From: Pirellulales bacterium
GTDB lineage: Bacteria; Planctomycetota; Planctomycetia; Pirellulales; Thermoguttaceae
Direction of reading: 5' to 3'
Assembly: GCA_020846145.1 (NCBI GenBank)
Contig: JADLEL010000110.1
Coordinates: 1 to 40,970, forward strand
Length of the DNA stretch: 40,970 nucleotides
Made by a program: the position numbers and the translations under genes. Under the pieces are notes generated by a model, which made no database searches, was not told the DNA's origin, and worked only from the letters and a program-made list of their open reading frames with translations. Shown here piece by piece: positions 15,571-21,674 of this stretch (the stretch's first letter is position 1; every line of letters starts with the position of its first letter).

Positions 15571-16515
15571 TCATGCAGAGGAGTCGGCGTATTTTTCAAG
15601 CTCTTTCCAAAGGTCCTCATCAACGTAAGACTCAGAATAGATCCCGATTTTGAAAATGGATGATGCCGTTCCACGAAACGACAAAACGCGGTTCGTCGAA
15701 GTTCGGCGTAACATCAGGTGATATTGGGGGCCTTCGAAACGAATGAGTTCGACCTTTGCATCGCGGGGAAGAACAATTTTCGACCACATCGAACTGTCAT
15801 CGCTTTTTGAGAAAACATTTATGACTTGGGTAGAGAGTCCATTCTCATCTTCTGGAGGAGCGTTGTATTCACGGAATCCGCCTTCGACTTCGTAGGCGTG
15901 ATGGTTTCGTACAATAAAGACCTGCCGCCCGTCGGGCGACGCGGCAATCTTGTCCGACCGGGCCGCGAATTCCATTAAGCCCGGCTTGTGTTCCTCGACA
16001 TACAGACGCTGAAGTTCAAAAATCGCTTCATCCGGCGCCCAAACCACATCTTGAACCGAATCCAATTCCTTCAAACTCTTGGCCTTTTTATATTCTTGCA
16101 TTGCGGCAAGAAACTCGACATAGCCCACGCCGATCACCGGAGCGACGCTGCACCAAAGTTTCACCTTGCCGTCTTCGCGCAGATACCAGTATCCCTCCTC
16201 GATGACTTTCCACCGGATGCCTTCTCCGTAGCGATTAAACATGCAGAGAATGTCTCGCGTCGGATCGGCTTTCTCCGACTCGTAGATAATCGACTGAATC
16301 CGCTCATGCCACTCATAAGCAATGGCCATATGATAGTCGCCCACGGCGAATGTGTATCGCGTAATTTCCTCTGTTTCCTCGGACGCCTCCTTTGCGAGCG
16401 GCGGGCCATAAAGCTTGATCGTATCGCGGACGCTGCTGCCCAACGGAAGCATCTCCGCGGTTTCAAGGCGATAACGTCCCCGCAAAAGGTCAATCAATCG
16501 GCGTAGAATTGACAT
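15571..16515 (-). CDS. Hypothetical protein with possible beta-propeller-like half
   Basis: I do not recognise this 314-residue protein. It has no signal peptide and no obvious membrane segment, so it is probably cytoplasmic. The N-terminal half contains a short compact module (SVRDTIKLYGPPLAKEAS, TFAVGDYHMAIAYEW) resembling the small domain often seen where a protein tests a hydrophobic pocket, but I cannot name it. The C-terminal half is strand-rich (DGRQVFIVRNHHAYEVEGGF). The start at 16515 is preferred over 16527 because GGAG lies 6 bp upstream. Its 5' side borders the duplicated lepA tail and hairpin repeat at 16574-16739. Confidence 0.7.
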   Translation of the reverse strand: MSILRRLIDLLRGRYRLETAEMLPLGSSVRDTIKLYGPPLAKEASEETEEITRYTFAVGDYHMAIAYEWHERIQSIIYESEKADPTRDILCMFNRYGEGIRWKVIEEGYWYLREDGKVKLWCSVAPVIGVGYVEFLAAMQEYKKAKSLKELDSVQDVVWAPDEAIFELQRLYVEEHKPGLMEFAARSDKIAASPDGRQVFIVRNHHAYEVEGGFREYNAPPEDENGLSTQVINVFSKSDDSSMWSKIVLPRDAKVELIRFEGPQYHLMLRRTSTNRVLSFRGTASSIFKIGIYSESYVDEDLWKELEKYADSSA

Positions 16516-16573
16516 GGAATTCTCCACAACATTGGATTGAGTTCGAGCGGAATGTCATTCCCTCCATCTGACC

Positions 16574-16739
16574 ACTACTTCCTATCCGCTGCCAGCACCG
16601 CGGGTGGCACCGGTTTTTGAACCGGTGGCCGCAGGCCAGGATGCATCCTCGCAACCTCTCGGGCTTTCGCCCACCGGTTCAAGAACCGGTGTCACCCAAC
16701 CTATTCACTCCCTACTTTCTATCCGCCGCCAGGACCGCG
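16574..16739. repeat. Hairpin repeat flanked by duplicated lepA 3' ends
   Basis: A 27-bp stem (16602-16628 pairing with 16671-16697, two mismatches; core CACCGGTT/AACCGGTG) lies between two direct repeats of 28 bp (16574-16601 and 16712-16739, 25 of 28 identical). On the minus strand both direct repeats encode the same peptide end AVLAADRK followed by a stop, and the differences between them are synonymous. Confidence 0.75.
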
Positions 16740-16849
16740 ATGAAGGCTTTTTGCGGTATGTTGACCTGGCCGATCTGCTTCCTTTTCGCCTTGCCTTTTT
16801 TCTGTTTGTCGAGGAGCTTTCGTTTGCGCAGGAATTCGACCTTCACCAT
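16712..16849 (-). pseudogene. lepA: 3' remnant of lepA (elongation factor 4)
   Basis: The minus strand encodes [20 protein letters not shown], then [12 protein letters not shown] and a stop at 16712-16714. This is the conserved extreme C-terminus of LepA/EF-4 (RKRKLLEKQKEGKKRMKQ, then VEIPQEAFIAVL-like). The upstream 550 or so codons are absent; the sequence ahead of it is the nucleotidyltransferase gene ending at 16865. An ATG at 16849 opens the fragment as a 45-residue frame, but with most of the protein missing it should be treated as a remnant. Either a deletion removed lepA or only its tail was carried here with the hairpin repeat. Confidence 0.82.
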
Positions 16850-16864
16850 GTTGCGGGGGGAGGC

Positions 16865-17347
16865 TCAGGAAGAGGGAAGGTGCTCCAGGTCGTCAAGGTC
16901 TTTGTGGCGGCCGGCGGCCTGCTTCAATTTGCGCAGCCAGCGCAGGGAGACAAATCGCAGGTTGTCGAGCGCGATGCTGTCGGAAAAGACGTCGGCAACC
17001 GGCACATCCGGAAAGCCGGGGATGTAGTCGTACAGATCGAGAAAACCGAGATCCGTAGTCAGCATCATCAGGTGTTCGGCGCGCACGTAGGACGGCGACA
17101 CGGGGACGAGCCTTTCGAGGCCCGTGACGGGGTCGCGCTCGTCGCTGATCCAACAGGCGTGGATCGATTCTAGGGCCTCGAGCAGGGCAGCCTCCGAGGC
17201 CGCAGAACGCTCGAAAATCAGATCGGTATCCTCGGTGGTGCGCACGTGACCGTGAAAGTTGACGGCGTGTCCGCCGATGATGACAAAGGGCACGCCGGCG
17301 CGAGTCAGAAGCTGAAAGACCGTCAGGGGATTGTCAGTACTTCGCAT
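16865..17347 (-). CDS. Nucleotidyltransferase-fold protein of a TA-like operon
   Basis: The 160-residue protein has the nucleotidyltransferase signature VIIGGHAVNFHGHVRTTEDT, followed by DLIF: GG-x(n)-R-x-T-x-D-x-D. This is as in the AbiEii/DUF-type transferases that act as toxins or antitoxins. The rest is a helical substrate-binding part with the sequence DLGFLDLYDYIPGF. The start at 17347 overlaps the end of the upstream small gene (17334-17525) by 14 bp, implying translational coupling. Whether it modifies tRNA, a protein partner or something else cannot be told. It lies directly upstream of the lepA tail remnant, with only 15 bp between. Confidence 0.82.
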   Translation of the reverse strand: MRSTDNPLTVFQLLTRAGVPFVIIGGHAVNFHGHVRTTEDTDLIFERSAASEAALLEALESIHACWISDERDPVTGLERLVPVSPSYVRAEHLMMLTTDLGFLDLYDYIPGFPDVPVADVFSDSIALDNLRFVSLRWLRKLKQAAGRHKDLDDLEHLPSS

Positions 17348-17525
17348 GAATGCTGCGCTGGCGCAGATTGCGCTCCCAATAGCGCCGGTAGCCTTCGGGC
17401 GACGCGGCAAGCAGTTGCAAGGCCCGTCGCTGCAACGCGACGAAACGTTCCAACCGCTCGCGCGGCGTCAAACCCAGCGTGTTCTGCAACCGGCGACGAT
17501 CTTCAGTCGTAAGGTCCATATTCAT
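17334..17525 (-). CDS. Small helical protein, partner of the nucleotidyltransferase
   Basis: The 63-residue protein is rich in Arg, Leu and Glu (RRRLQNTLGLTPRERLERFV), probably all helical, and overlaps the nucleotidyltransferase start. I infer that it is the antitoxin or targeting partner. Start choice: ATG at 17525 or ATG at 17519. The 17525 start codon lies inside the 8-bp target duplication CATTAAGA (17523-17530) of the family A element at 17531-17735, so everything upstream of the gene has been replaced by the element. No ribosome binding site is evident, which may reflect that insertion. Confidence 0.65.
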   Translation of the reverse strand: MNMDLTTEDRRRLQNTLGLTPRERLERFVALQRRALQLLAASPEGYRRYWERNLRQRSIHAKY

Positions 17526-17530
17526 TAAGA

Positions 17531-17735
17531 GTAACCGTTCACAGGGGACTGTCCCGATTTTTGCGGCGCAAAAGATTATGGTGCTCTAAAAGTGCTTAAT
17601 CGCCGCGAAAATGGGACTGTCCCCCTCGCGCCGCGGGAAGGGGACAGGTCCATGTTTTCGGCCTACCGGTTGTCCGCAAAATACGTTTTCCCGCCGAAAA
17701 ATGGACCAGTCCCCGACCGGGGCGTGAACGCTTAC
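17531..17735 (+). mobile_element. Family A palindromic element, copy 2, with perfect 8-bp duplication
   Basis: This 205-bp element begins GTAACCGTTCAC and ends GTGAACGCTTAC (inverted termini GTAAsCGTTCAC). It is flanked by CATTAAGA at 17523-17530 and 17736-17743, a perfect 8-bp duplication. Inside are two imperfect hairpins: GGGGACTGTCCC...GCGGCG with its complement, and GGGGACAGGTCCA...GGCC with its complement. There is no coding frame. GTAA ends and 8-bp duplications are the rule for the IS66 family, so it is likely a non-autonomous element moved by an IS66-type transposase. Confidence 0.9.
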
Positions 17736-17801
17736 CATTAAGATACCCGGCGCCGCCATGACCTGCAACCCGGTCTGCTCCGCTCATTTCCTATCCGCGG
17801 T

Positions 17802-17924
17802 TGGCCCGTTGGGCCGGAAGGCGGAGGGGAAATGGTGGGGCGGTGGGCGGTTTTCGCAACCGGAGCCGACGCCGAACGATAATCCCTTCTTCCATTTTCA
17901 ATTGCCCCTCGGCCCAACGGGCCA
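17802..17924. repeat. Palindromic repeat TGGCCCGTTGGGCC
   Basis: TGGCCCGTTGGGCC (17802-17815) and its perfect complement GGCCCAACGGGCCA (17911-17924) enclose about 95 bp. It fills most of the gap between the family A element and the Gly-rich protein gene. The gap 17526-17946 holds only these two elements. Confidence 0.7.
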
Positions 17925-17946
17925 GCCGGTGGAATTCGCTCTGCGC

Positions 17947-19107
17947 TTAAAAATTGCGGGCCGTATCGACGGCGGGGGGCGGGGGCGCGGGGGCGGGCCG
18001 CTCGTCTTGCAAAGCGTGGATGTAGCGCTGCAAACCGGAACGCGCGGCGGCGAATCCGTCCAACTCCGCGATCGCCGCATATTGCGAGTTTTGCGCGACG
18101 GCGTCGAATTTCGCCAGAATTTTTTCCAACCGCTTTTCCGACGAGGCGTCGTCCGCGGCGGCGTTCCCGGCGAGTTTGCCGAGTTCCTCGATCTGCAAAT
18201 GCTTCTTCCAGCCGTCGCCGGTCGTTACGCCGTCGAGCGCGCGGGAAATTTTTTCCAAATCGGCGGAGAGCACGTGCGTCGCCCGCTCCTTGAGGGGCAG
18301 CGCGTACTCGCGCAGACACACTTGGAGCGTTTTGAATCCCCAGCCTTTCGTAACCGCGTCGAAGTCGGCGTTTTTCGCGGAGGAGTCCATCCGTTTCTGA
18401 ATTTCCGCGAGCGTCGTTCGGGCGGCGGCGTCGAGCGCGCCGGGTTTGGTTTTTTTCGCCGCGTCGAGGATCTCCGCCAGCTTGAAGTACTTTTGCCAGG
18501 TCTCGCCGTTGGTATAGCCGTCCAACTCTTGCCCATAATCTTCACACGCCGCGCGAAGCAGCTCGGCGAGTTGCTCGTCGCTCATGCGGCGCGCTTGGCC
18601 CGCGGTCGGCGGAGGCGGCGGTTCCTGCGGAACGGACGGCGCGGACTCGACGTACCGCACGCCGCGCGGCGTGGAGTACTGATCGGAACCGCGATAATAA
18701 TAGTCGCCGTCGTAATCGTAGTTTCGATAGGGATAATCGCGGTAGCGGTAATAACCGCCCGACGGATAATAACCGCCGCTGCCCACCCCGAGCCGCACGT
18801 TTCCATCGGAGGAGAGCGGCACATTCACTCCCCAGCCGACGCCGGAGCCGCCGTAATAGCCTCCGCCGTGGTAGCCTCCGCCGTGATAGCCTCCGCCGTG
18901 ATAGCCTCCGCCGTGGTATCCTCCGCCGTGGTATCCTCCGCCGTGGTAGCCGTCGGAGTAGCCGATCCCGCCGAACATGCCTCCCCCGCCGCCGCCGAAA
19001 CCGATCCCGAAGGAGGTTCCGCCGCCGCCCTGGGCCGCATCGGCGGCGAGCAGAACGACGCTTGCGATTCCCAACACCCACATCGAATCCAATAATTTTC
19101 GAGTCAT
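17947..19107 (-). CDS. Secreted Gly/Tyr/His-rich repeat protein
   Basis: The 386-residue protein carries a signal peptide (MTRKLLDSMWVLGIASVVLLAADAAQ). A Gly-rich region follows with seven consecutive YHGGG pentapeptides (about residues 54-88, coded by a 15-bp tandem repeat at about 18855-18950). Next come a Tyr/Asp-rich stretch (GGYYRYRDYPYRNYDYDGDY) and a Pro tract. The C-terminal domain is about 200 residues long, helical, and appears internally duplicated (GYTNGETWQKYFKLAEI and GVTTGDGWKKHLQIEEL). The start at 19107 has AGGAGAT 7 bp upstream. The His/Gly repeat could bind metal or form an extracellular matrix. I know no named family. Confidence 0.82.
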   Translation of the reverse strand: MTRKLLDSMWVLGIASVVLLAADAAQGGGGTSFGIGFGGGGGGMFGGIGYSDGYHGGGYHGGGYHGGGYHGGGYHGGGYHGGGYYGGSGVGWGVNVPLSSDGNVRLGVGSGGYYPSGGYYRYRDYPYRNYDYDGDYYYRGSDQYSTPRGVRYVESAPSVPQEPPPPPTAGQARRMSDEQLAELLRAACEDYGQELDGYTNGETWQKYFKLAEILDAAKKTKPGALDAAARTTLAEIQKRMDSSAKNADFDAVTKGWGFKTLQVCLREYALPLKERATHVLSADLEKISRALDGVTTGDGWKKHLQIEELGKLAGNAAADDASSEKRLEKILAKFDAVAQNSQYAAIAELDGFAAARSGLQRYIHALQDERPAPAPPPPAVDTARNF

Positions 19108-19292
19108 TGCGGCATCTCCTTTTTTTATTTCATCGAGGTCGAGTAAATTATAGGCAATGCAACGCGCGAAGAATCGTGCGAATTTCACTTCGAAGGGGAA
19201 AACGGATCGGTTTTCCCGTTTTAACGATCTTGCCGATTGTCAAAAATTTGCGTTCCGGCCCGATGAATGATTGCGGAAAACGCATCAAAGTT

Positions 19293-19418
19293 CCTAGTGG
19301 TTCGACAACCGTAAAATGACAGGTTGTTGGGATGGCGGTTGTACTGCCATCCCTGGAGCGACAGTGCAACTATCGCCCCAACATGAATCCGTCAAATTGT
19401 ATTTGTCAGACCACTAGG
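19293..19418. mobile_element. Short inverted-repeat element between TA dinucleotides
   Basis: CCTAGTGGTTCGACAA (19293-19308) is the inverse of TTGTCAGACCACTAGG (19403-19418) at 14 of 16 positions. If the flanking TA is the target, the element is TA-GTGG...CCAC-TA, the pattern left by IS630/Tc1-mariner-type transposases. Inside is a second hairpin, GGGATGGC/GCCATCCC. The gap 19108-19650 holds this element, the hairpin at 19570 and nothing coding that I can support. Confidence 0.6.
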
Positions 19419-19569
19419 CCTCCTCGATAAGTATCGGCACGATGGGCAAGGAGGGCAATAACGCATTCCGCGGGAATCGGCGCGTCTGCCGCCGCGAACG
19501 GTCGGAATTCGGACGAACTCTCCTTCAAGGGAAAGTTTGTCGCCTTTACCGGGATTACTCATAAACACC

Positions 19570-19625
19570 GTAGATGCGGCATCCTGCCGCATTTTAGGCA
19601 AAAAGCGGCAAGATGCCGCTTCTAC
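19570..19625. repeat. 21-bp-stem hairpin (GATGCGGCATCCTGCCGC type)
   Basis: The left arm 19570-19590 and right arm 19605-19625 match at 19 of 21 positions around a 14-nt loop. It lies 25 bp beyond the stop of the anti-sigma gene and could act as its terminator, although it reads more like an extragenic palindrome. Confidence 0.7.
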
Positions 19626-19650
19626 TAATCGCTTTTAGGAATAATGCGGG

Positions 19651-20499
19651 TTAGACCAACGGGTCGGAGGGGCGGAGGTATTGCCGATAATTACCGCGGT
19701 CGCCGCGGACGACCAGCACGTAAACCAGGCCGTCCTCTTGCCACGCCGCGACGTAACATCCGCCGGTATTCGCGGGATTCGAAGTCGGCAGGGCATCGAG
19801 GCCGGCGATCGCGCGATCGACGGCATAGAGCGTTGCGCGGGTTCCGCCTTGGGCGGGCAAATCGAACGCCACGCCCGACCGCCCGAGAAAATTATTCACC
19901 GTTCGCCAGCGGATGCCGGCGAAAGATCGAATGGCCTTGCTCAAGGGATATCGGCCCGGAGCGGGCGATCGCGCCAACAAAAGACCGGGCGCGGCGGGAA
20001 TATCGGCGTCGAAGAAGCGAATCGATTCTTCCAAAACGGTCCGGTCGGAATACCCGCCGGCGTTGTCCATCCAGAGGAAGACCGCGAGAAAGAGCGCGGC
20101 GGCAACCGTGAGAATACTGCCCGCCAGAACGAGCCGGCGGCGCGAAACCGCGCGGTTTTTCTTCGCGGCAGGCACGGCGAACGATTCGGGCGGCGGGGCG
20201 ATTTCCGCATCGCCGGTCGCGGCGCCGAAAATCGCGTCTTCCACGCGGGCAAACTCGATCGAAGCAAGCAACCGGCTTTCCAAGCCCGGAGGTATTTCCA
20301 CGTCGTGATAGGCGGCGGAGATTTTCAGGTCGATGCTTTGGATTTGCTCGTAAAGATCATCCCAGCGAGAATTCGCGGCGACATGTTCGGCGACATCGGC
20401 GAAATCCGGCGAGTAGAGATCGCCGCTGCCCGGTCGGCACGACTCCAGCGCGTCGCAAATCCGTTCGCGGCTGAGAGGTTGTCGCGGCATGAGGCTCAT
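19651..20499 (-). CDS. Putative membrane-bound anti-sigma factor
   Basis: This 282-residue protein overlaps the ECF sigma gene by 4 bp (ATGA), which is the normal sigma/anti-sigma arrangement. It has a cytoplasmic N-terminal part (1-118), one membrane segment (about 122-143, LVLAGSILTVAAALFLAVFLWM) and an extracytoplasmic sensor part (144-282). The classical zinc anti-sigma motif HxxxCxxC is not visible: there is an His in DVAEHVAAN but no CxxC. It would hold the sigma factor at the membrane until a signal arrives. The function is assigned from position and topology, not from a motif. Confidence 0.72.
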   Translation of the reverse strand: MSLMPRQPLSRERICDALESCRPGSGDLYSPDFADVAEHVAANSRWDDLYEQIQSIDLKISAAYHDVEIPPGLESRLLASIEFARVEDAIFGAATGDAEIAPPPESFAVPAAKKNRAVSRRRLVLAGSILTVAAALFLAVFLWMDNAGGYSDRTVLEESIRFFDADIPAAPGLLLARSPAPGRYPLSKAIRSFAGIRWRTVNNFLGRSGVAFDLPAQGGTRATLYAVDRAIAGLDALPTSNPANTGGCYVAAWQEDGLVYVLVVRGDRGNYRQYLRPSDPLV

Positions 20500-21059
20500 C
20501 CTTGGTGGATTACGGATTTGGATATAGACTTTCGAGGGATTCCCTTTTCTTTCGTGCCCCGCAATCGCGATCGCAAATCGGCCTTTGCCCGGGCGAGGCG
20601 GCTCATGACCGTGCCCAGGGGCAGATTCAGATGTTCCGCAATTTCCTTGTAGGAAAATTCCTCGTAGTAAAACATGCCCAAAATCACCCGCGAAATGTCC
20701 GAAAGGCTATTCAGAGCCTGTTGGAGCATTTCCGGCTCGATTTCAAGCTTGGCGTAAATATCGGGGGGGATTTCGCGGGGGATGTGATCGAGGTTAATCG
20801 GCGCGTCGGTCGTGGGAATGCGCTGTTCGATATGGCGGTTGCGGAGGTAATGGTTTCGCAAAATCGTGAAGAGCCAGTTTTTTCCGCTATCCAAACTGCG
20901 CAATTGGCCCATATTGCGACCGGCAATCAGATAAACCTGTTGCGTAAGGTCTTCGGCCTCGGTCGCCGAGCCGCTCAAACGGTACGCGTAGCGATAGACC
21001 GCTTGATAGTATTCGGCGACTAGTCGGGTAATATCGACCTGGGCGTTATCCTCGGCCAT
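20496..21059 (-). CDS. ECF-type RNA polymerase sigma factor
   Basis: The 187-residue protein has sigma region 2 (YRYAYRLSGSATEAEDLTQQ, core polymerase and -10 binding; about residues 22-85) and region 4 (LGMFYYEEFSYKEIAEHLNL, then GTVMSRLARAKADLR; about 125-168). There is no region 1.1 or 3, as expected for extracytoplasmic function sigma factors. Its stop overlaps the next gene, a membrane protein that is probably its anti-sigma factor. The regulon is unknown. Confidence 0.93.
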   Translation of the reverse strand: MAEDNAQVDITRLVAEYYQAVYRYAYRLSGSATEAEDLTQQVYLIAGRNMGQLRSLDSGKNWLFTILRNHYLRNRHIEQRIPTTDAPINLDHIPREIPPDIYAKLEIEPEMLQQALNSLSDISRVILGMFYYEEFSYKEIAEHLNLPLGTVMSRLARAKADLRSRLRGTKEKGIPRKSISKSVIHQG

Positions 21060-21259
21060 CTCCCTTCCTTCTGTTAGAGTCCCGCAACCCGCATGTTATT
21101 CCCTGAAAGGCGAAAAAAAATGGAGAAAAAAACGAAATTCCGCCTCTTATTGTAGAAAGCATGGAATAATTGCCCAGGGGTCGGTATCTAATAGTTTGAA
21201 GGCAGGAGAGGTTCCTGCGATAAAATTCCACCCCTTGTTAAAATGGGAAAGGTGTGACA

Positions 21260-21457
21260 ATGAAGAAGTTAGCTCTATTTGCGATGCTGTTGGGTTCGAG
21301 TTTCCTCTATGGATGCGGTGAAGCTTCGACGAAGAAAGAGCCGCCCAAGCCCGATGCCACCGCCACCGAAGGCGATAAAAAGACCGAGGAAGGCACCAAG
21401 GCCGATGAAACCAAGCCGCCCGAAGGCGAAAAGAAGACCGAAGAAGCCCCCAAGTAG
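21260..21457 (+). CDS. Small Lys/Glu/Thr/Pro-rich lipoprotein
   Basis: The 65-residue precursor has a type II signal sequence (MKKLALFAMLLGSSFLYGC; lipobox LYGC, with an unusual Tyr at -2) and a fully disordered charged tail with EGDKKTEEGTK-like repeats. The mature peptide is about 47 residues. The ATG at 21260 is used, since AAAGG precedes it; GTG at 21254 is in frame. It has its own strong terminator at 21488-21535, so it is a single-gene unit and probably well expressed. The function is unknown. Confidence 0.78.
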   Translation: MKKLALFAMLLGSSFLYGCGEASTKKEPPKPDATATEGDKKTEEGTKADETKPPEGEKKTEEAPK

Positions 21458-21487
21458 TCCGCTGCATGTGAATATTGAAAAAACATA

Positions 21488-21535
21488 ACGAGAGGAAGGA
21501 AATCTTTGGGGATTTTCTTCCTCTCGTGCTTTTTT
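21488..21535 (+). terminator. Strong rho-independent terminator of the lipoprotein gene
   Basis: ACGAGAGGAAGGAAATC (21488-21504) pairs with GATTTTCTTCCTCTCGT (21511-21527), 17 bp with one G-U, a 6-nt loop and then six T residues (21530-21535). Confidence 0.92.
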
Positions 21536-21573
21536 GGCTTTTTTACAAGCGGCAGGGGTACGCCCCCGCGTGC

Positions 21574-21595
21574 GCCCCCGCGTGGACGCGGGGGC
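21574..21595. repeat. Perfect 10-bp hairpin GCCCCCGCGT
   Basis: GCCCCCGCGT pairs with ACGCGGGGGC around a 2-nt centre. It is preceded by a second GCCCCCGCGT-like copy at 21562. It is a repeat-type palindrome between the lipoprotein and ftsH. Confidence 0.65.
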
Positions 21596-21603
21596 TAAAC
21601 GAT

Positions 21604-21674
21604 CTCTCCACTCTCCACTCTCCACTCTCCACTCTACCCTCTCCACTCTACCCTCTCCCCTCTCCCCTCTCCCC
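21604..21674. repeat. Heptanucleotide tandem repeat crossing the ftsH stop
   Basis: About ten 7-bp units are visible (CTCTCCA, CTCTACC and CTCTCCC variants). The ftsH stop codon (minus strand, 21648-21650) lies inside the array, and the last residues of FtsH (ERGEGRG) are encoded by it. Confidence 0.9.

Noticed and set aside
19392..19601. Minus-strand frame of 69 codons between the short TA-flanked element and the anti-sigma gene
   Set aside because: It has no ribosome binding site or recognisable motif, and it begins inside the hairpin repeat at 19570.
21188..21215. GGAACC on the minus strand ahead of the ECF sigma gene, a possible self-regulated promoter
   Set aside because: The spacing to the best -10-like sequence is uncertain, it would leave a leader of about 130 bp, and no second copy is available for comparison.
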